Shown here piece by piece: positions 7,138 through 15,594 of a DNA stretch of 64,000 bases. The notes under the pieces were generated by a model that saw only the letters and a list, made by a program, of their open reading frames with translations, searched no databases and was not told where the DNA came from. Location: positions 1-64,000 of the IMG/VR virus record IMGVR_UViG_3300037086_000458. The stretch is one strand, 5' to 3'. A program made the translations under genes and the position numbers. This stretch comes from a virus. Numbering within the stretch: position 1 is the first letter of the stretch; each line of letters starts with the position of its first letter.

Positions 7138-8139
7138 TTATTGTTTTACTTTTGTAATTTCTTCTATTATTTTAGGCCAATTTTTTTTGCAATAAGGGGT
7201 TTTAGAAAACCACATCAACCATCTTCTGTTTATCTCGGATTCGCTTAGATTTATATACTCTGGATTCTTTTTTGAAATCCTACCAACAATCTTGCTATCT
7301 TTAACTTCTTTAAAAATAAACGGGGGTTTTCCTTTATTATTTTTTGTTTCTTTTGGTGTTAAGAAATCATCTTTATTGTAGTCACCAAAAATTTTTTTGA
7401 ATTTGGTCCCAAGATTTATGATTAGTTCTTCAAAATTGCTACCTTTTGCTTCGACTCCAGAATATCTTTGCCATTTTTTATAATTATACTGGTCTTTAAA
7501 ATCTTTTCCTAAAAATATCAGAGGAGATAAAGACCCCCAATATTCAATGTGGTCTGAGCACCATTTTTCCCCATATAATTTTTCATAGGGGATATCAATT
7601 GAAATTAAAGATTTACATTTTAATTCAAACTCAGAGCATTCTTTAAATTCTTTATCAAATTCAGCCTTAAACTTTTTATATCTCTCAGGGGTGTAATAGA
7701 GGTTTACCATACCTTTCATGGGATTTGTGTAGCCATTTTTACACACATTGGATATCTCAATGGATAATAATTCAAAAGGGCCGTGGATAGGAGATTCTAA
7801 AGCTGGGTGACAATAAAAAAACCATAGCATACTTTGAGCCTTTAAATGCTTTTCATCGAGACTCTTTGGGGTCCAATATAAGATAGATCCGTCCTTTTGT
7901 TCCGCAAGATTTAATCTAAATTCAGACACACCTGCATAAGAGCTTCTGGAAGATATCATAGCTGGGCCAAATTGCGGTCGTATATCTTTTTTATCTTTGA
8001 GTAAAGAAACAGGTTTAACAGGTCTATGCTGATAGCAGCTATGGACAGTATTATTAATATCTCCGCACTGATTTCTTGGGCCACTTCCTGTTTCAAGAAA
8101 TATCGCCCTATATTCACAACGGAAACAAAGACCATTCAT
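7138..8139 (-). CDS. Unrecognised protein with N-terminal cysteine cluster, 333 aa
   Basis: Residues 5-35 carry four cysteines (CFRCEYRAIF...QCGD...HSCYQHRP), a probable zinc or iron-sulfur site. The same kind of N-terminus is common in small proteins of large phages. The remainder is a mixed, aromatic-rich sequence with no motif I can place. It is separated by two bases from the upstream 8142-8726 gene, so they are co-transcribed. Confidence 0.55.
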   Translation of the reverse strand: MNGLCFRCEYRAIFLETGSGPRNQCGDINNTVHSCYQHRPVKPVSLLKDKKDIRPQFGPAMISSRSSYAGVSEFRLNLAEQKDGSILYWTPKSLDEKHLKAQSMLWFFYCHPALESPIHGPFELLSIEISNVCKNGYTNPMKGMVNLYYTPERYKKFKAEFDKEFKECSEFELKCKSLISIDIPYEKLYGEKWCSDHIEYWGSLSPLIFLGKDFKDQYNYKKWQRYSGVEAKGSNFEELIINLGTKFKKIFGDYNKDDFLTPKETKNNKGKPPFIFKEVKDSKIVGRISKKNPEYINLSESEINRRWLMWFSKTPYCKKNWPKIIEEITKVKQ

Positions 8140-8141
8140 AT

Positions 8142-8726
8142 TTATTTGTCCTTTTTGTCTGTGAGTGCTTTAAAATTTTTGTTCAGGAGTTTTTTATAAT
8201 CTTTGGCAATTTTCCAGATGTAATCGCTGCCTTTTATGTTAAAGCCTAATTTTTTACTAATTATTTTAAGATATGCTTCGTAAGATTTATTACTCCCTAT
8301 GCTTAAGAAATCAGAAACTGTACTTTCATCTGTAATTAGAGCTCCTTTGAATCCCATAAGAGTAGTAACATATGATCCCCACTCATAGCCTACTTTTTCT
8401 AATTTGACTTGCGAGGCCAGGAAGAATTTTTTGATTTTAGTTGATAAGGTTGCTAAATGCATTATCTGCTTAGTCAAAAATTCGGCTAAACATTTATGGG
8501 AACAGGCATAGAATTCAAATTGACCTGTAGAACAGTTACTTATAATATCCAAAGATTGATAATTCTTTTTTGAATCAAAATGATTATTTACAGTTAAGAA
8601 ACCAAAGAGATTTTTATCACCCATCGTGGCACCTGTTTTTGTTTTAATCATGGCACCACCATTTAATGTCACAAACTCACCTCTTTTAAGAGGTTTTTTG
8701 CAGTTGATACATTTTGAATAATCCAT
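8142..8726 (-). CDS. Unrecognised zinc-ribbon protein, 194 aa
   Basis: The protein has CINCKKPL at residues 6-13 and a second pair in FYACSHKCLAEFL near residues 71-83, arranged like a treble-clef zinc finger. A helical basic C-terminus follows. Its ATG overlaps the TAA of the upstream frameshifted DUF551-like gene (TAATG), indicating coupling. Function is unknown. Confidence 0.55.
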   Translation of the reverse strand: MDYSKCINCKKPLKRGEFVTLNGGAMIKTKTGATMGDKNLFGFLTVNNHFDSKKNYQSLDIISNCSTGQFEFYACSHKCLAEFLTKQIMHLATLSTKIKKFFLASQVKLEKVGYEWGSYVTTLMGFKGALITDESTVSDFLSIGSNKSYEAYLKIISKKLGFNIKGSDYIWKIAKDYKKLLNKNFKALTDKKDK

Positions 8727-8991
8727 TATTTAGGTCCTTTCGGTAACTCTGACCAATGTGTTATTTCAGCTGATACCCAACAACTTTTACCATCTGGGCC
8801 ATAGGCAATTTGATAGAAACATTTTTCTATAAACAAAAAAGATACCATAAAAGGTTTGCAATTTCCGCTGTCCTTATATTCTCTTTCATCAAAACCAAGA
8901 ACTAATACTCTATACTTATTGGCATAGTTTGTTTTTTTATTTGGTAATTTTTAGATACTTTGTACCATGTTGTTTCTTTAGATGTTTTCAT
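8726..8991 (-). pseudogene. DUF551-like gene with an apparent frameshift
   Basis: The first 14 codons (MKTSKETTWYKVSK) are in one frame. The rest (KLPNKKTNYANKYRVLVLGFDE..., ending EITHWSELPKGPK) is in another. Joined, they match the DUF551 pattern: an early W, then a VSxxLP segment, VLVxxFD, and the C-terminal THWxxLPxxPK. The switch falls at a run of five A (TCTAAAAATTA); one extra A would restore the frame. It is a recent mutation, a sequencing error in the run, or programmed frameshifting. Both edges overlap neighbours in the tight way of intact phage genes. Confidence 0.6.
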
Positions 8992-9190
8992 CTTCAAACC
9001 TATCTCTTTCTTCAGGTTCTCCTTCAGAAAAATATCCTATGATATCACAAATTGTTTCAGCTAATTCAGGGCAGGCTAAATTAACAGAATCCACTTGATA
9101 AATACTTTCTGCACATAGGGGCTTATTCTGATCTCTCCATGCTTCGCAAGCTTTATATAAAGCCAATAATTCATCAAGAGTCGGTTCCAT
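8978..9190 (-). CDS. Unrecognised small acidic protein, 70 aa
   Basis: An acidic protein (MEPTLDELLALYKACEAW...EEPEERDRFEDENI pattern) with three cysteines that do not form an obvious metal site. A GGAGAT ribosome site precedes the ATG. It overlaps the start of the DUF551-like gene by 14 bases. No family recognised. Confidence 0.5.
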   Translation of the reverse strand: MEPTLDELLALYKACEAWRDQNKPLCAESIYQVDSVNLACPELAETICDIIGYFSEGEPEERDRFEDENI

Positions 9191-9201
9191 CAGATCTCCT
9201 T

Positions 9202-9432
9202 TTATACAAATTTATCCAGTATCTTTTCCCCATAGTTACATTCGATTATATCTTTCACAGAAAACCAATCTGTATGGACACCGCCAAATGCTATAGTAGC
9301 TCTTAATTTAACATACTTTCCATCAGGGTAAACATCCCTTACTGAGATATCGTGGAATGATTGATGTTTATATCTATTTTTCCAAGGTAGTTGCAGATAA
9401 CCTATTGTCATACCTTTTTCTAATTTTTTCAT
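9202..9432 (-). CDS. Unrecognised protein, 76 aa
   Basis: The sequence (MKKLEKGMTIGYLQLPW...) looks like a small all-beta domain with alternating hydrophobic strands. I chose the ATG at 9432, preceded by GGGA at good spacing, over an upstream TTG that would add four residues. It overlaps the last codons of the topoisomerase-type zinc-finger gene upstream only if the longer start is used. Function unknown. Confidence 0.5.
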   Translation of the reverse strand: MKKLEKGMTIGYLQLPWKNRYKHQSFHDISVRDVYPDGKYVKLRATIAFGGVHTDWFSVKDIIECNYGEKILDKFV

Positions 9433-9434
9433 GT

Positions 9435-9620
9435 TTATTCCCAAACAGAAGCAGCGTCAGGGATGTTATTATCATCTGTTTTTTCCATAGGCTGAGTATA
9501 CTTACATTTAGGAAAATTAGTACAACCAAGAAATATATTCCCTGATTTGCTTTTTCTTTTAATAAGTTTGCCATTACTGCATTGGGGGCAGTCCCATATG
9601 GTTATGTCATCATCTTTCAT
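9435..9620 (-). CDS. Topoisomerase-type C4 zinc-finger protein
   Basis: The 61-residue protein is essentially one zf-C4_Topoisom finger: CPQCSNGKLIKRKSKSGNIF, then LGCTNFPKCKYT. This domain forms the C-terminal repeats of bacterial topoisomerase I and binds single-stranded DNA. As a free-standing finger it may bind DNA or RNA. It belongs to a run of zinc microproteins in this cluster. Confidence 0.7.
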   Translation of the reverse strand: MKDDDITIWDCPQCSNGKLIKRKSKSGNIFLGCTNFPKCKYTQPMEKTDDNNIPDAASVWE

Positions 9621-9629
9621 CTGCCACCT

Positions 9630-9794
9630 CTATAGTTTATTACTTAAAAAAGCTTTATTTGCTGAGACTCTCCATCTTTTCCCGCAATGAGGGCATTTTC
9701 TTTTCCAGCTTACTCGCGGATGTTTTTTAGGAATATTGACCTCAAATTCTTTTCCACAGGAGATACATGGAATTTTTTTAACGTACTTTAACAT
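9630..9794 (-). CDS. Small zinc-ribbon protein, 54 aa
   Basis: Two CxxC knuckles (CISCGKEF at residues 10-17 and CPHCGKRW at 34-41) form a compact zinc ribbon in a basic protein. The ATG lies inside the end of the nucleotidyltransferase gene, giving a 17-base overlap, and the stop is ten bases before the next gene's ATG. The two-knuckle pattern and tight packing argue that it is real despite its size. Confidence 0.6.
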   Translation of the reverse strand: MLKYVKKIPCISCGKEFEVNIPKKHPRVSWKRKCPHCGKRWRVSANKAFLSNKL

Positions 9795-10923
9795 TTAGTG
9801 TTGCTTTTTCGAGGATACGATAATCGTGAAGGTATCGTTCACAGGTTGAAAAGCAAAGCTCCTTGATTTTTTTAATATTTGGAGATTTTTGCAAGGGAAC
9901 AGTTTTATATAGTTCCCCGGCTTCGTCATCCAGTTTTTTTGCATATTCCTCAAGCTTGTCAAAAGGCCAAGACCCCTGCCGGATCTCTTTTAGTTCCTCA
10001 GCGTCGATACCTGTTCGGTCGACATTAACTTTGCCTGTCTCAAGGATTTCTTTACACATGCGAATTAAACGCACTAGGTGAGCCGCATGCTTTGTGTCAA
10101 AACCAAATTTCTCCTCGAGCACGGCCCGGGCCTTGTTTCTGCTTTTTTGCCATTGAAGGAACCGATCCCACTCATGCTTGGCCGTATAATATTTCAGTTC
10201 TTTCTCAGCCTCTTCTAAGAATTCGTCCTTGATGTAGGATGGCCCAAGATTTTTGAGTGTGTTGGCTTGGGACTTTATCCCAACTTGAAGATATTCCAGG
10301 GCCAGGGCCCGACGATCCTCTTTGATGAACCGGGTAAATAAAGGCATAAGGTAATTTGAGTAGACGTTATCAAGCTCGTCTAAAAAATTTTGTTTCTCAT
10401 CTTCAATAAAAAAATCACCCATAGCAGAATAAACTATTGCCTTGATTTGGGCAGTCGGAAATTTTGATTTTTCGGTAAGTCCGAAGCTCTCCCGAGATGG
10501 TTCAATTTTTAATGGGTTTAAGAGGTATTTCCTATGAGTTTTTATTCTTTCAAGCTGTGCATATGCGTAACCTGAGAAAGTATACCGGCATTTTTTTGAG
10601 ACAAACAGGTCTCTATTTTCAACAAAAACTTGCCAGAAAGGAGTCATCTTAACAATGCAACGTTCAGGGATGAACAAAAGGTCCATCATATTCGGATTGT
10701 TATCCGCGATGAGAGTAAGGGCCTTACGAATATCATAGATAGTTTTGTCTTCATCCGGGTAATCAGAGAATTGATCGAACTTATCCAAACCATAGAAATA
10801 CTCCGGCCCTGGGATCATAACACCTGTTTTGTCAAAATCTGAATCAGGGGTGCTGATGCCATAAGCTTGGCTACCTACGATTGCTTCAAAAATGGTATGT
10901 TCTTCTACGTATTTGACGTCCAT
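9778..10923 (-). CDS. Predicted nucleotidyltransferase (RlaP/COG3541-like)
   Basis: The 381-residue protein has GSQAYGISTPDSDFDKTGV at residues 17-35: the DNA polymerase beta-type nucleotidyltransferase signature GS...DxD with metal-binding aspartates. It matches the RlaP/YcgL group (COG3541), found in many large phages. These proteins are thought to transfer a nucleotide to RNA or another target, but the substrate is not established. A charged helical C-terminal half follows. It is the first leftward gene across the divergent region facing the ribonucleotide reductase gene. Confidence 0.75.
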   Translation of the reverse strand: MDVKYVEEHTIFEAIVGSQAYGISTPDSDFDKTGVMIPGPEYFYGLDKFDQFSDYPDEDKTIYDIRKALTLIADNNPNMMDLLFIPERCIVKMTPFWQVFVENRDLFVSKKCRYTFSGYAYAQLERIKTHRKYLLNPLKIEPSRESFGLTEKSKFPTAQIKAIVYSAMGDFFIEDEKQNFLDELDNVYSNYLMPLFTRFIKEDRRALALEYLQVGIKSQANTLKNLGPSYIKDEFLEEAEKELKYYTAKHEWDRFLQWQKSRNKARAVLEEKFGFDTKHAAHLVRLIRMCKEILETGKVNVDRTGIDAEELKEIRQGSWPFDKLEEYAKKLDDEAGELYKTVPLQKSPNIKKIKELCFSTCERYLHDYRILEKATLNVKVR

Positions 10924-11261
10924 TATTAAGCTCCTATATTGAATAATCTATCACTATATATGCCAACCACTTCTGTAATATACTAAATAGTGTGGTTATT
11001 TTTAACCAAAATAAAATAGGATATTCAATAACATTATAACAAAGCATGCTATTGAAAAATCTAATGTAATTTTATTTTAGTATATCATCTTAAAAATTCA
11101 CTTTAATAATACCGATTAAGACTATTATATTCTTGTATCTTTTGTGTTGGAATCGTGTGAATATCCTATTAATACGGTTTATATTGACGATGTAAAAATG
11201 TCCGACTCAATAATATAAAAATACGAGATAAAAATACATATAAGAAAGGTATGATATTCTC
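10924..11261. promoter_or_regulatory. Divergent promoter region between nucleotidyltransferase and ribonucleotide reductase
   Basis: No gene is seen in this 338-bp AT-rich gap, which must hold promoters for both directions. A 13-bp inverted repeat, AATAGGATATTCA at 11015-11027 and TGAATATCCTATT at 11158-11170, could be an operator pair. Two sequences at 10951-10963 (TCACTATATATGC) and 10980-10994 (ATACTAAATAGTGTG) each resemble half of an NrdR box. Both readings are weak. No cobalamin riboswitch was recognised. Confidence 0.35.
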
Positions 11262-14200
11262 ATGGCTGAAAAGATAAATTTGACAGATAATGCTAAAAAA
11301 GTTCTCGCCTTAAGATATCTTAAAAAAAATGATAATGGTGAACCGATAGAAGAACCTGAAGATTTATTTCTTCGAGTTGCAGAAAATATAGCATCTATTG
11401 AAAAAAATCCAGAGAAATGGACTAAAATCTTTTATGATGTTATGGCTAACTTAGAATTCCTCCCCAACTCCCCTACACTTATGAATGCCGGTCGTGAACT
11501 TCAACAATTATCGGCGTGCTTTGTGCTCCCTGTTGGTGATTCTATGGAGGAAATTTTTGAAGCAGTAAAGAACACGGCATTAATCCACAAAAGTGGCGGT
11601 GGAACTGGCTTCTCCTTCTCTCGTCTTAGACCCGCAAATGATCGAGTTAAATCCACTAAAGGAGTATCTTCCGGTCCTCTATCTTTCATGAAAGTCTTTG
11701 ATGTAGCTACCGAGACTGTTAAACAAGGGGGCTGTTTTGTTGGAGACACTTTAGTAGCTACGGTAAAAGGCCCTAGGAAAATTAAAGAATTAAAAAAAGG
11801 TGAATTATTATATAGTATGTCTGAAAAAGGTTATGTTCTACGTCCTTGTTCTGATTCCTGGCTAACTATAAAAAATGCAGAAGTATGGAAAATTACTACA
11901 GATAAAGGATTGATTATATATGCTACTAAAAATCATCCTATTATGCCAAAAGTTGATTTTGATTTTGAAAAGAAAAACTATGTTAAAATTGAAGATTTAA
12001 AACCTGGATTTTCTTTAATGTCTATGGGTAGCTATATTCATAAAATTGCATCTGTAGAAGTATCCCATATAGAAGATGTCTATAATGTTGAGGTGGAAGA
12101 TACACATAACTTTGTTGTATGTAATGATACGATGAGTACAGGTGTTGTTGTTTCTAATACTAGACGTGGAGCAAATATGGGGATTCTGGATGTCTCCCAT
12201 CCAGATATTTTAGATTTTATCAGTATTAAAGAAAAAGATGGTGTACTTTCTAATTTTAATATATCTGTAGCTATTACGGATGAGTTTATGAAGGCTCTGG
12301 AAGATGATACAGAATATCCCCTACGTAATCCTCGAAGTGGTCAAATTGTCTCATATTTAAAAGCTTCAGATGTCTTTAAAAAGATAATTAATTGTGCCTG
12401 GAAAAACGGTGAACCTGGGATAATTTTCATAGATAAAATTAATGATAAAAACCCAACTCCTCATGTAGGGAAAGTCGAAAGTACAAACCCTTGTCTTGCA
12501 GGGGAAACTTTAGTAGCAGTAGCCGATGGTCGCATAGCTGTTCCAATAAAACAATTGGCTGAAGAAGATAAAGACGTTCCTGTATATTGTCGGAATGATG
12601 AAGGAAAAGTCACTATTAGAATGATGAGACATCCTAGGGTTACTGCTGAAGAGGCAGAAGTTTATAATGTAACCTTAGATGATGGGAGTGTAATAAAAGC
12701 TACAGCTAATCATAAAATTCTTTTATCAGATAATCATATGGTAAAAGTTTCAGATTTAAAATATGGTGATAGTGTCCATATTTTAAATAAAAAACTAGCT
12801 TCTTTTCATGAAATTATTGAAAAATGTAGAACTACCTCTTTAAAAGAATATTATTGGATAAGTAATAGGCCGGAACATCGAATAATTTATGAATTTTATA
12901 ATGGGCCTATCCCTAAAGGGTATGTTATTCATCATTATAATTTTGATAGTAAAGATAATAGAATAGAAAATTTAAAGTGTATGACAGTAGAAGCACATAA
13001 TGACCTTCATAAAGAGGGCAAAATAGGTGATAAGAATCCTATGCGACGGGCCCAAACTGAATGGTCAGAAGAAAAATGGCAACAATATCATGATAATATG
13101 AGTGAAGCAGTTTCTGGAGAATTAAATGGCCGTTTTTCAGGGATTTCTAATGAAACTCTTTTTACTATAGCTGTTGAGCTATCTAAAGAGTATAAAAGAA
13201 AATTATCTGTACATGATTGGGAGCAGATTGCTCTTAAAAATGGATATCCTTCTCAATTTTCAGAATATAGAATTAAAGTATTTGGAACTGTAAGTGATTT
13301 TCTTGATAAAGCAGCGATTGTAGCAGAAGTGCCTGGAACAGGATTAAATCATGCGCATTTAACTGGGTTTATAAATTTCTTAAGGATTAAAGAGACTTCA
13401 GATCTAGACTTGTTTTTTGATGAAACATACAATGAGTGTATTCGTGTACGTAAGATTTGTGAAGGTTGTGGCAAAAATTTTATTGTTCCTTATTCTCATA
13501 GAGAGCAGGGATATTGCTCTATAAGTTGTGCCAACAAAAATAGAGAAATTACAGAATATGACTTAAGAAAAAGACGTGAAACTAAAAATGTTATAAGGGA
13601 ACAAAAAAGAATTCAACAAATTAATGCTTTTAATGATTTGAAACTTCAGATAGGTCGTATTCCTATGAAAAAGGAATACACTGTATATTGCAAGAATAAT
13701 AGGATACCTTTTAGACTCCCTGTAAAACGTGAAATTGCTAATGGTATATTAATAGGGACTTTCACAGATTGGGAAGATTTAAAAGAAAAATCTCTGCAAT
13801 ATAACCATAGAGTTGTTTCTATTGAATACGCTGGAAAAGTTCCTGTTTATAATGGAACTGTAGATGATTTTCATAATTTTTATTTTGGTGGTTTTAAAAA
13901 TATAGCTGACGGAAGAGAAAAAATTGTATTTATAAATGGAGAAAATTGTGGTGAACAGCCATTACTTCCTTATGAATCTTGCAATTTAGGTTCTATTAAC
14001 TTAATCAAAATAATTGACGAAAATAATGACATCAATTTTGATAAGCTTGAAGGTATCGTCAAAATAGCGGTAAGATTTTTGGACAACGTCATAGATCTTA
14101 ATAAGTACCCCCTCCCAAGTATTGATAAAATGACTAAAAGTAACAGGAAAATTGGTCTTGGTGTCATGGGATTTGCGGATATGTTGATTAAATTAGGCAT

Positions 14201-15389
14201 ACCCTATAATTCTCCTGAGGCTTTAAACTTAGCTGAAAAGATAATGAAATTAATACAAGAAAAAGGGCGGGAAGAAAGTCGTGCTTTAGCAAAAGATCGT
14301 GGAATATTTCCAAATTTTAAAGGTTCAATATATGACAATGGCCCTGAATTACGTAACGCAACTATAACAACTATTGCTCCTACGGGTACTTTAAGTATGA
14401 TCGCCAGTTGTTCATCAGGGATAGAACCTTTATTTTCCCTTGTGTATGAAAAGAATGTCTTGGATGGAAGAAAATTTTTAGAAGTCCATCCTGAATTTTT
14501 AAAGGTAGCGAAACAAGAAGGTTTTTATTCAGAGAATTTAATGAAACAAGTAATGAAGAGTGGGAGTATATCAGAAATCCAAGAGATCCCACAGAAAATT
14601 AGGGATACCTTTGTAACAGCTCATGATGTAGATCCTAAGACTCATATCAATATACAGGCGGCATTTCAAAAATATACTGATAACGCTGTTTCTAAGACCA
14701 TTAATTTTAGGCATGATGCTACGATAAAGGATGTGGAGACTGCCTATAAGATGGCTTATGAGTCGGGTTGCAAAGGGGTTACAGTATATCGAGATGGATC
14801 TCGAGGAAATCAGGTTATGACTGTTGGGTCTTCCGAGAAACCTAATAAAATTATTGCCAGAGATATTAAATTACCAACAATTTTTAATAATGGACCCACT
14901 CGTATAATAAAAAAGGAGGGCAAAAAATTCTATCTTCATTTCTCATACCTGCCTGAGGATACAAGGAATGAGTTCCCGGTTGTTTTTTGGATACACACTA
15001 ATGCCAAATATAAGGCTGATGAGTTAAAAGTGTGCAATAAAGCTGCTCGAAATCTTGCTACTCTAGCATTAACTAGTGGTGTAGACCATAAATTCGTTAA
15101 TGAAACCATTGATAAAGCTAATGCAGATTACCCCCATAATAGACTTGGCAGGATGGTGAGCCTATGCCTTCGTCATAATGTCCCAAGAGAAGATATTTTA
15201 GTTTCACTATCTGATATCGATGGGGATAATATCTCCACACTCTTAACAGCTGTTAGAAAATTTTTGTCTGAAACATTACCTAATGGTACCGTGTTAAGAG
15301 GTTTAAAGTGCCCTGAATGTGGGGCCGTACTAATAATGCAGGAAAATTGTAAGAGATGCAGTTCGTGTACGTGGACGGCATGTGGTTAA
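11262..15389 (+). CDS. nrdJ: Class II (adenosylcobalamin-dependent) ribonucleotide reductase with two inteins
   Basis: The enzyme reduces ribonucleotides to deoxyribonucleotides for phage DNA synthesis. The precursor is 1375 residues; removing inteins at 158-299 and 411-895 leaves about 748, normal for NrdJ. Exteins carry SACFVLPVGDSMEEIF, the SGGGTGFSFSRLRP loop, NxCxE-type active-site region (PCGEQPLLPYESCNLGS) and the PTGTLSMIA phosphate-binding segment. The C-terminus holds CPECG and CKRCSSC cysteine pairs used in re-reduction. Both inteins sit in conserved active-site segments, as usual. This and the small gene behind it are the only rightward genes in the left 38 kb. Confidence 0.93.
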   Translation: MAEKINLTDNAKKVLALRYLKKNDNGEPIEEPEDLFLRVAENIASIEKNPEKWTKIFYDVMANLEFLPNSPTLMNAGRELQQLSACFVLPVGDSMEEIFEAVKNTALIHKSGGGTGFSFSRLRPANDRVKSTKGVSSGPLSFMKVFDVATETVKQGGCFVGDTLVATVKGPRKIKELKKGELLYSMSEKGYVLRPCSDSWLTIKNAEVWKITTDKGLIIYATKNHPIMPKVDFDFEKKNYVKIEDLKPGFSLMSMGSYIHKIASVEVSHIEDVYNVEVEDTHNFVVCNDTMSTGVVVSNTRRGANMGILDVSHPDILDFISIKEKDGVLSNFNISVAITDEFMKALEDDTEYPLRNPRSGQIVSYLKASDVFKKIINCAWKNGEPGIIFIDKINDKNPTPHVGKVESTNPCLAGETLVAVADGRIAVPIKQLAEEDKDVPVYCRNDEGKVTIRMMRHPRVTAEEAEVYNVTLDDGSVIKATANHKILLSDNHMVKVSDLKYGDSVHILNKKLASFHEIIEKCRTTSLKEYYWISNRPEHRIIYEFYNGPIPKGYVIHHYNFDSKDNRIENLKCMTVEAHNDLHKEGKIGDKNPMRRAQTEWSEEKWQQYHDNMSEAVSGELNGRFSGISNETLFTIAVELSKEYKRKLSVHDWEQIALKNGYPSQFSEYRIKVFGTVSDFLDKAAIVAEVPGTGLNHAHLTGFINFLRIKETSDLDLFFDETYNECIRVRKICEGCGKNFIVPYSHREQGYCSISCANKNREITEYDLRKRRETKNVIREQKRIQQINAFNDLKLQIGRIPMKKEYTVYCKNNRIPFRLPVKREIANGILIGTFTDWEDLKEKSLQYNHRVVSIEYAGKVPVYNGTVDDFHNFYFGGFKNIADGREKIVFINGENCGEQPLLPYESCNLGSINLIKIIDENNDINFDKLEGIVKIAVRFLDNVIDLNKYPLPSIDKMTKSNRKIGLGVMGFADMLIKLGIPYNSPEALNLAEKIMKLIQEKGREESRALAKDRGIFPNFKGSIYDNGPELRNATITTIAPTGTLSMIASCSSGIEPLFSLVYEKNVLDGRKFLEVHPEFLKVAKQEGFYSENLMKQVMKSGSISEIQEIPQKIRDTFVTAHDVDPKTHINIQAAFQKYTDNAVSKTINFRHDATIKDVETAYKMAYESGCKGVTVYRDGSRGNQVMTVGSSEKPNKIIARDIKLPTIFNNGPTRIIKKEGKKFYLHFSYLPEDTRNEFPVVFWIHTNAKYKADELKVCNKAARNLATLALTSGVDHKFVNETIDKANADYPHNRLGRMVSLCLRHNVPREDILVSLSDIDGDNISTLLTAVRKFLSETLPNGTVLRGLKCPECGAVLIMQENCKRCSSCTWTACG
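11733..12158 (+). other. Intein 1 of NrdJ, mini-intein without endonuclease
   Basis: A 142-residue intein starting at Cys158 (CFVGDTLVAT, block A) and ending VVVSN before Thr300. Block B is ATKNHPI with its TxxH; block F is VYNVEVEDTHNFVV. There is no endonuclease domain between B and F. It splits the reductase segment KQGG/TRRGANMG. The terminal residue is Asn; the penultimate is Ser instead of His; the +1 residue is Thr. Confidence 0.85.
12492..13946 (+). other. Intein 2 of NrdJ, with HNH homing endonuclease
   Basis: A 485-residue intein from Cys411 (CLAGETLVAV) to the Asn before Cys896, inserted in STNP/CGEQPLLP. Block B is ATANHKI. An HNH endonuclease lies near intein residues 142-172 (GYVIHHYNFDSKDNRIENL...). 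A zinc finger follows (CEGCGKNF...CSISCANK). Block F is VYNGTVDDFHNFYF. The C-terminal end INGEN has Glu at the penultimate position where His is usual. Confidence 0.88.
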
Positions 15390-15430
15390 TCCATGCTAAA
15401 TAACAAACTTTAAACAGAGGGAGTTTATCA

Positions 15431-15586
15431 ATGAATCAGAGAATTTGTCATAACCCTGATTGTAATAAGATTTATGATGCTAATGAAGAAGATTCTGATA
15501 TTGATTATTGCTCGTTCTCCTGCTGGGAAAAAGTTAATTGCAAGCCCATTCCTGAAGTTCAGTTTGAAAAACTTGAAATTGCTTGA
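15431..15586 (+). CDS. Small cysteine-rich protein, 51 aa
   Basis: A GAGGGAG ribosome site lies 8 bases upstream of the ATG, and the gene follows nrdJ by 41 bases in the same direction. The protein has CHNPDCNK (residues 6-13) and CSFSCWEKVNC (27-37), a treble-clef-like zinc finger. It may act with the reductase or only share its transcript. Function is unknown. Confidence 0.6.
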   Translation: MNQRICHNPDCNKIYDANEEDSDIDYCSFSCWEKVNCKPIPEVQFEKLEIA

Positions 15587-15594
15587 TATTTTCA

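Noticed and set aside
10924-11261. Adenosylcobalamin riboswitch before the class II reductase
   Set aside because: A B12 box was not seen, and the region is AT-rich without the expected folded core.
12015-12200. Minus-strand reading frame within nrdJ
   Set aside because: It is antisense to intein 1 and the extein boundary, with no support for a separate gene.
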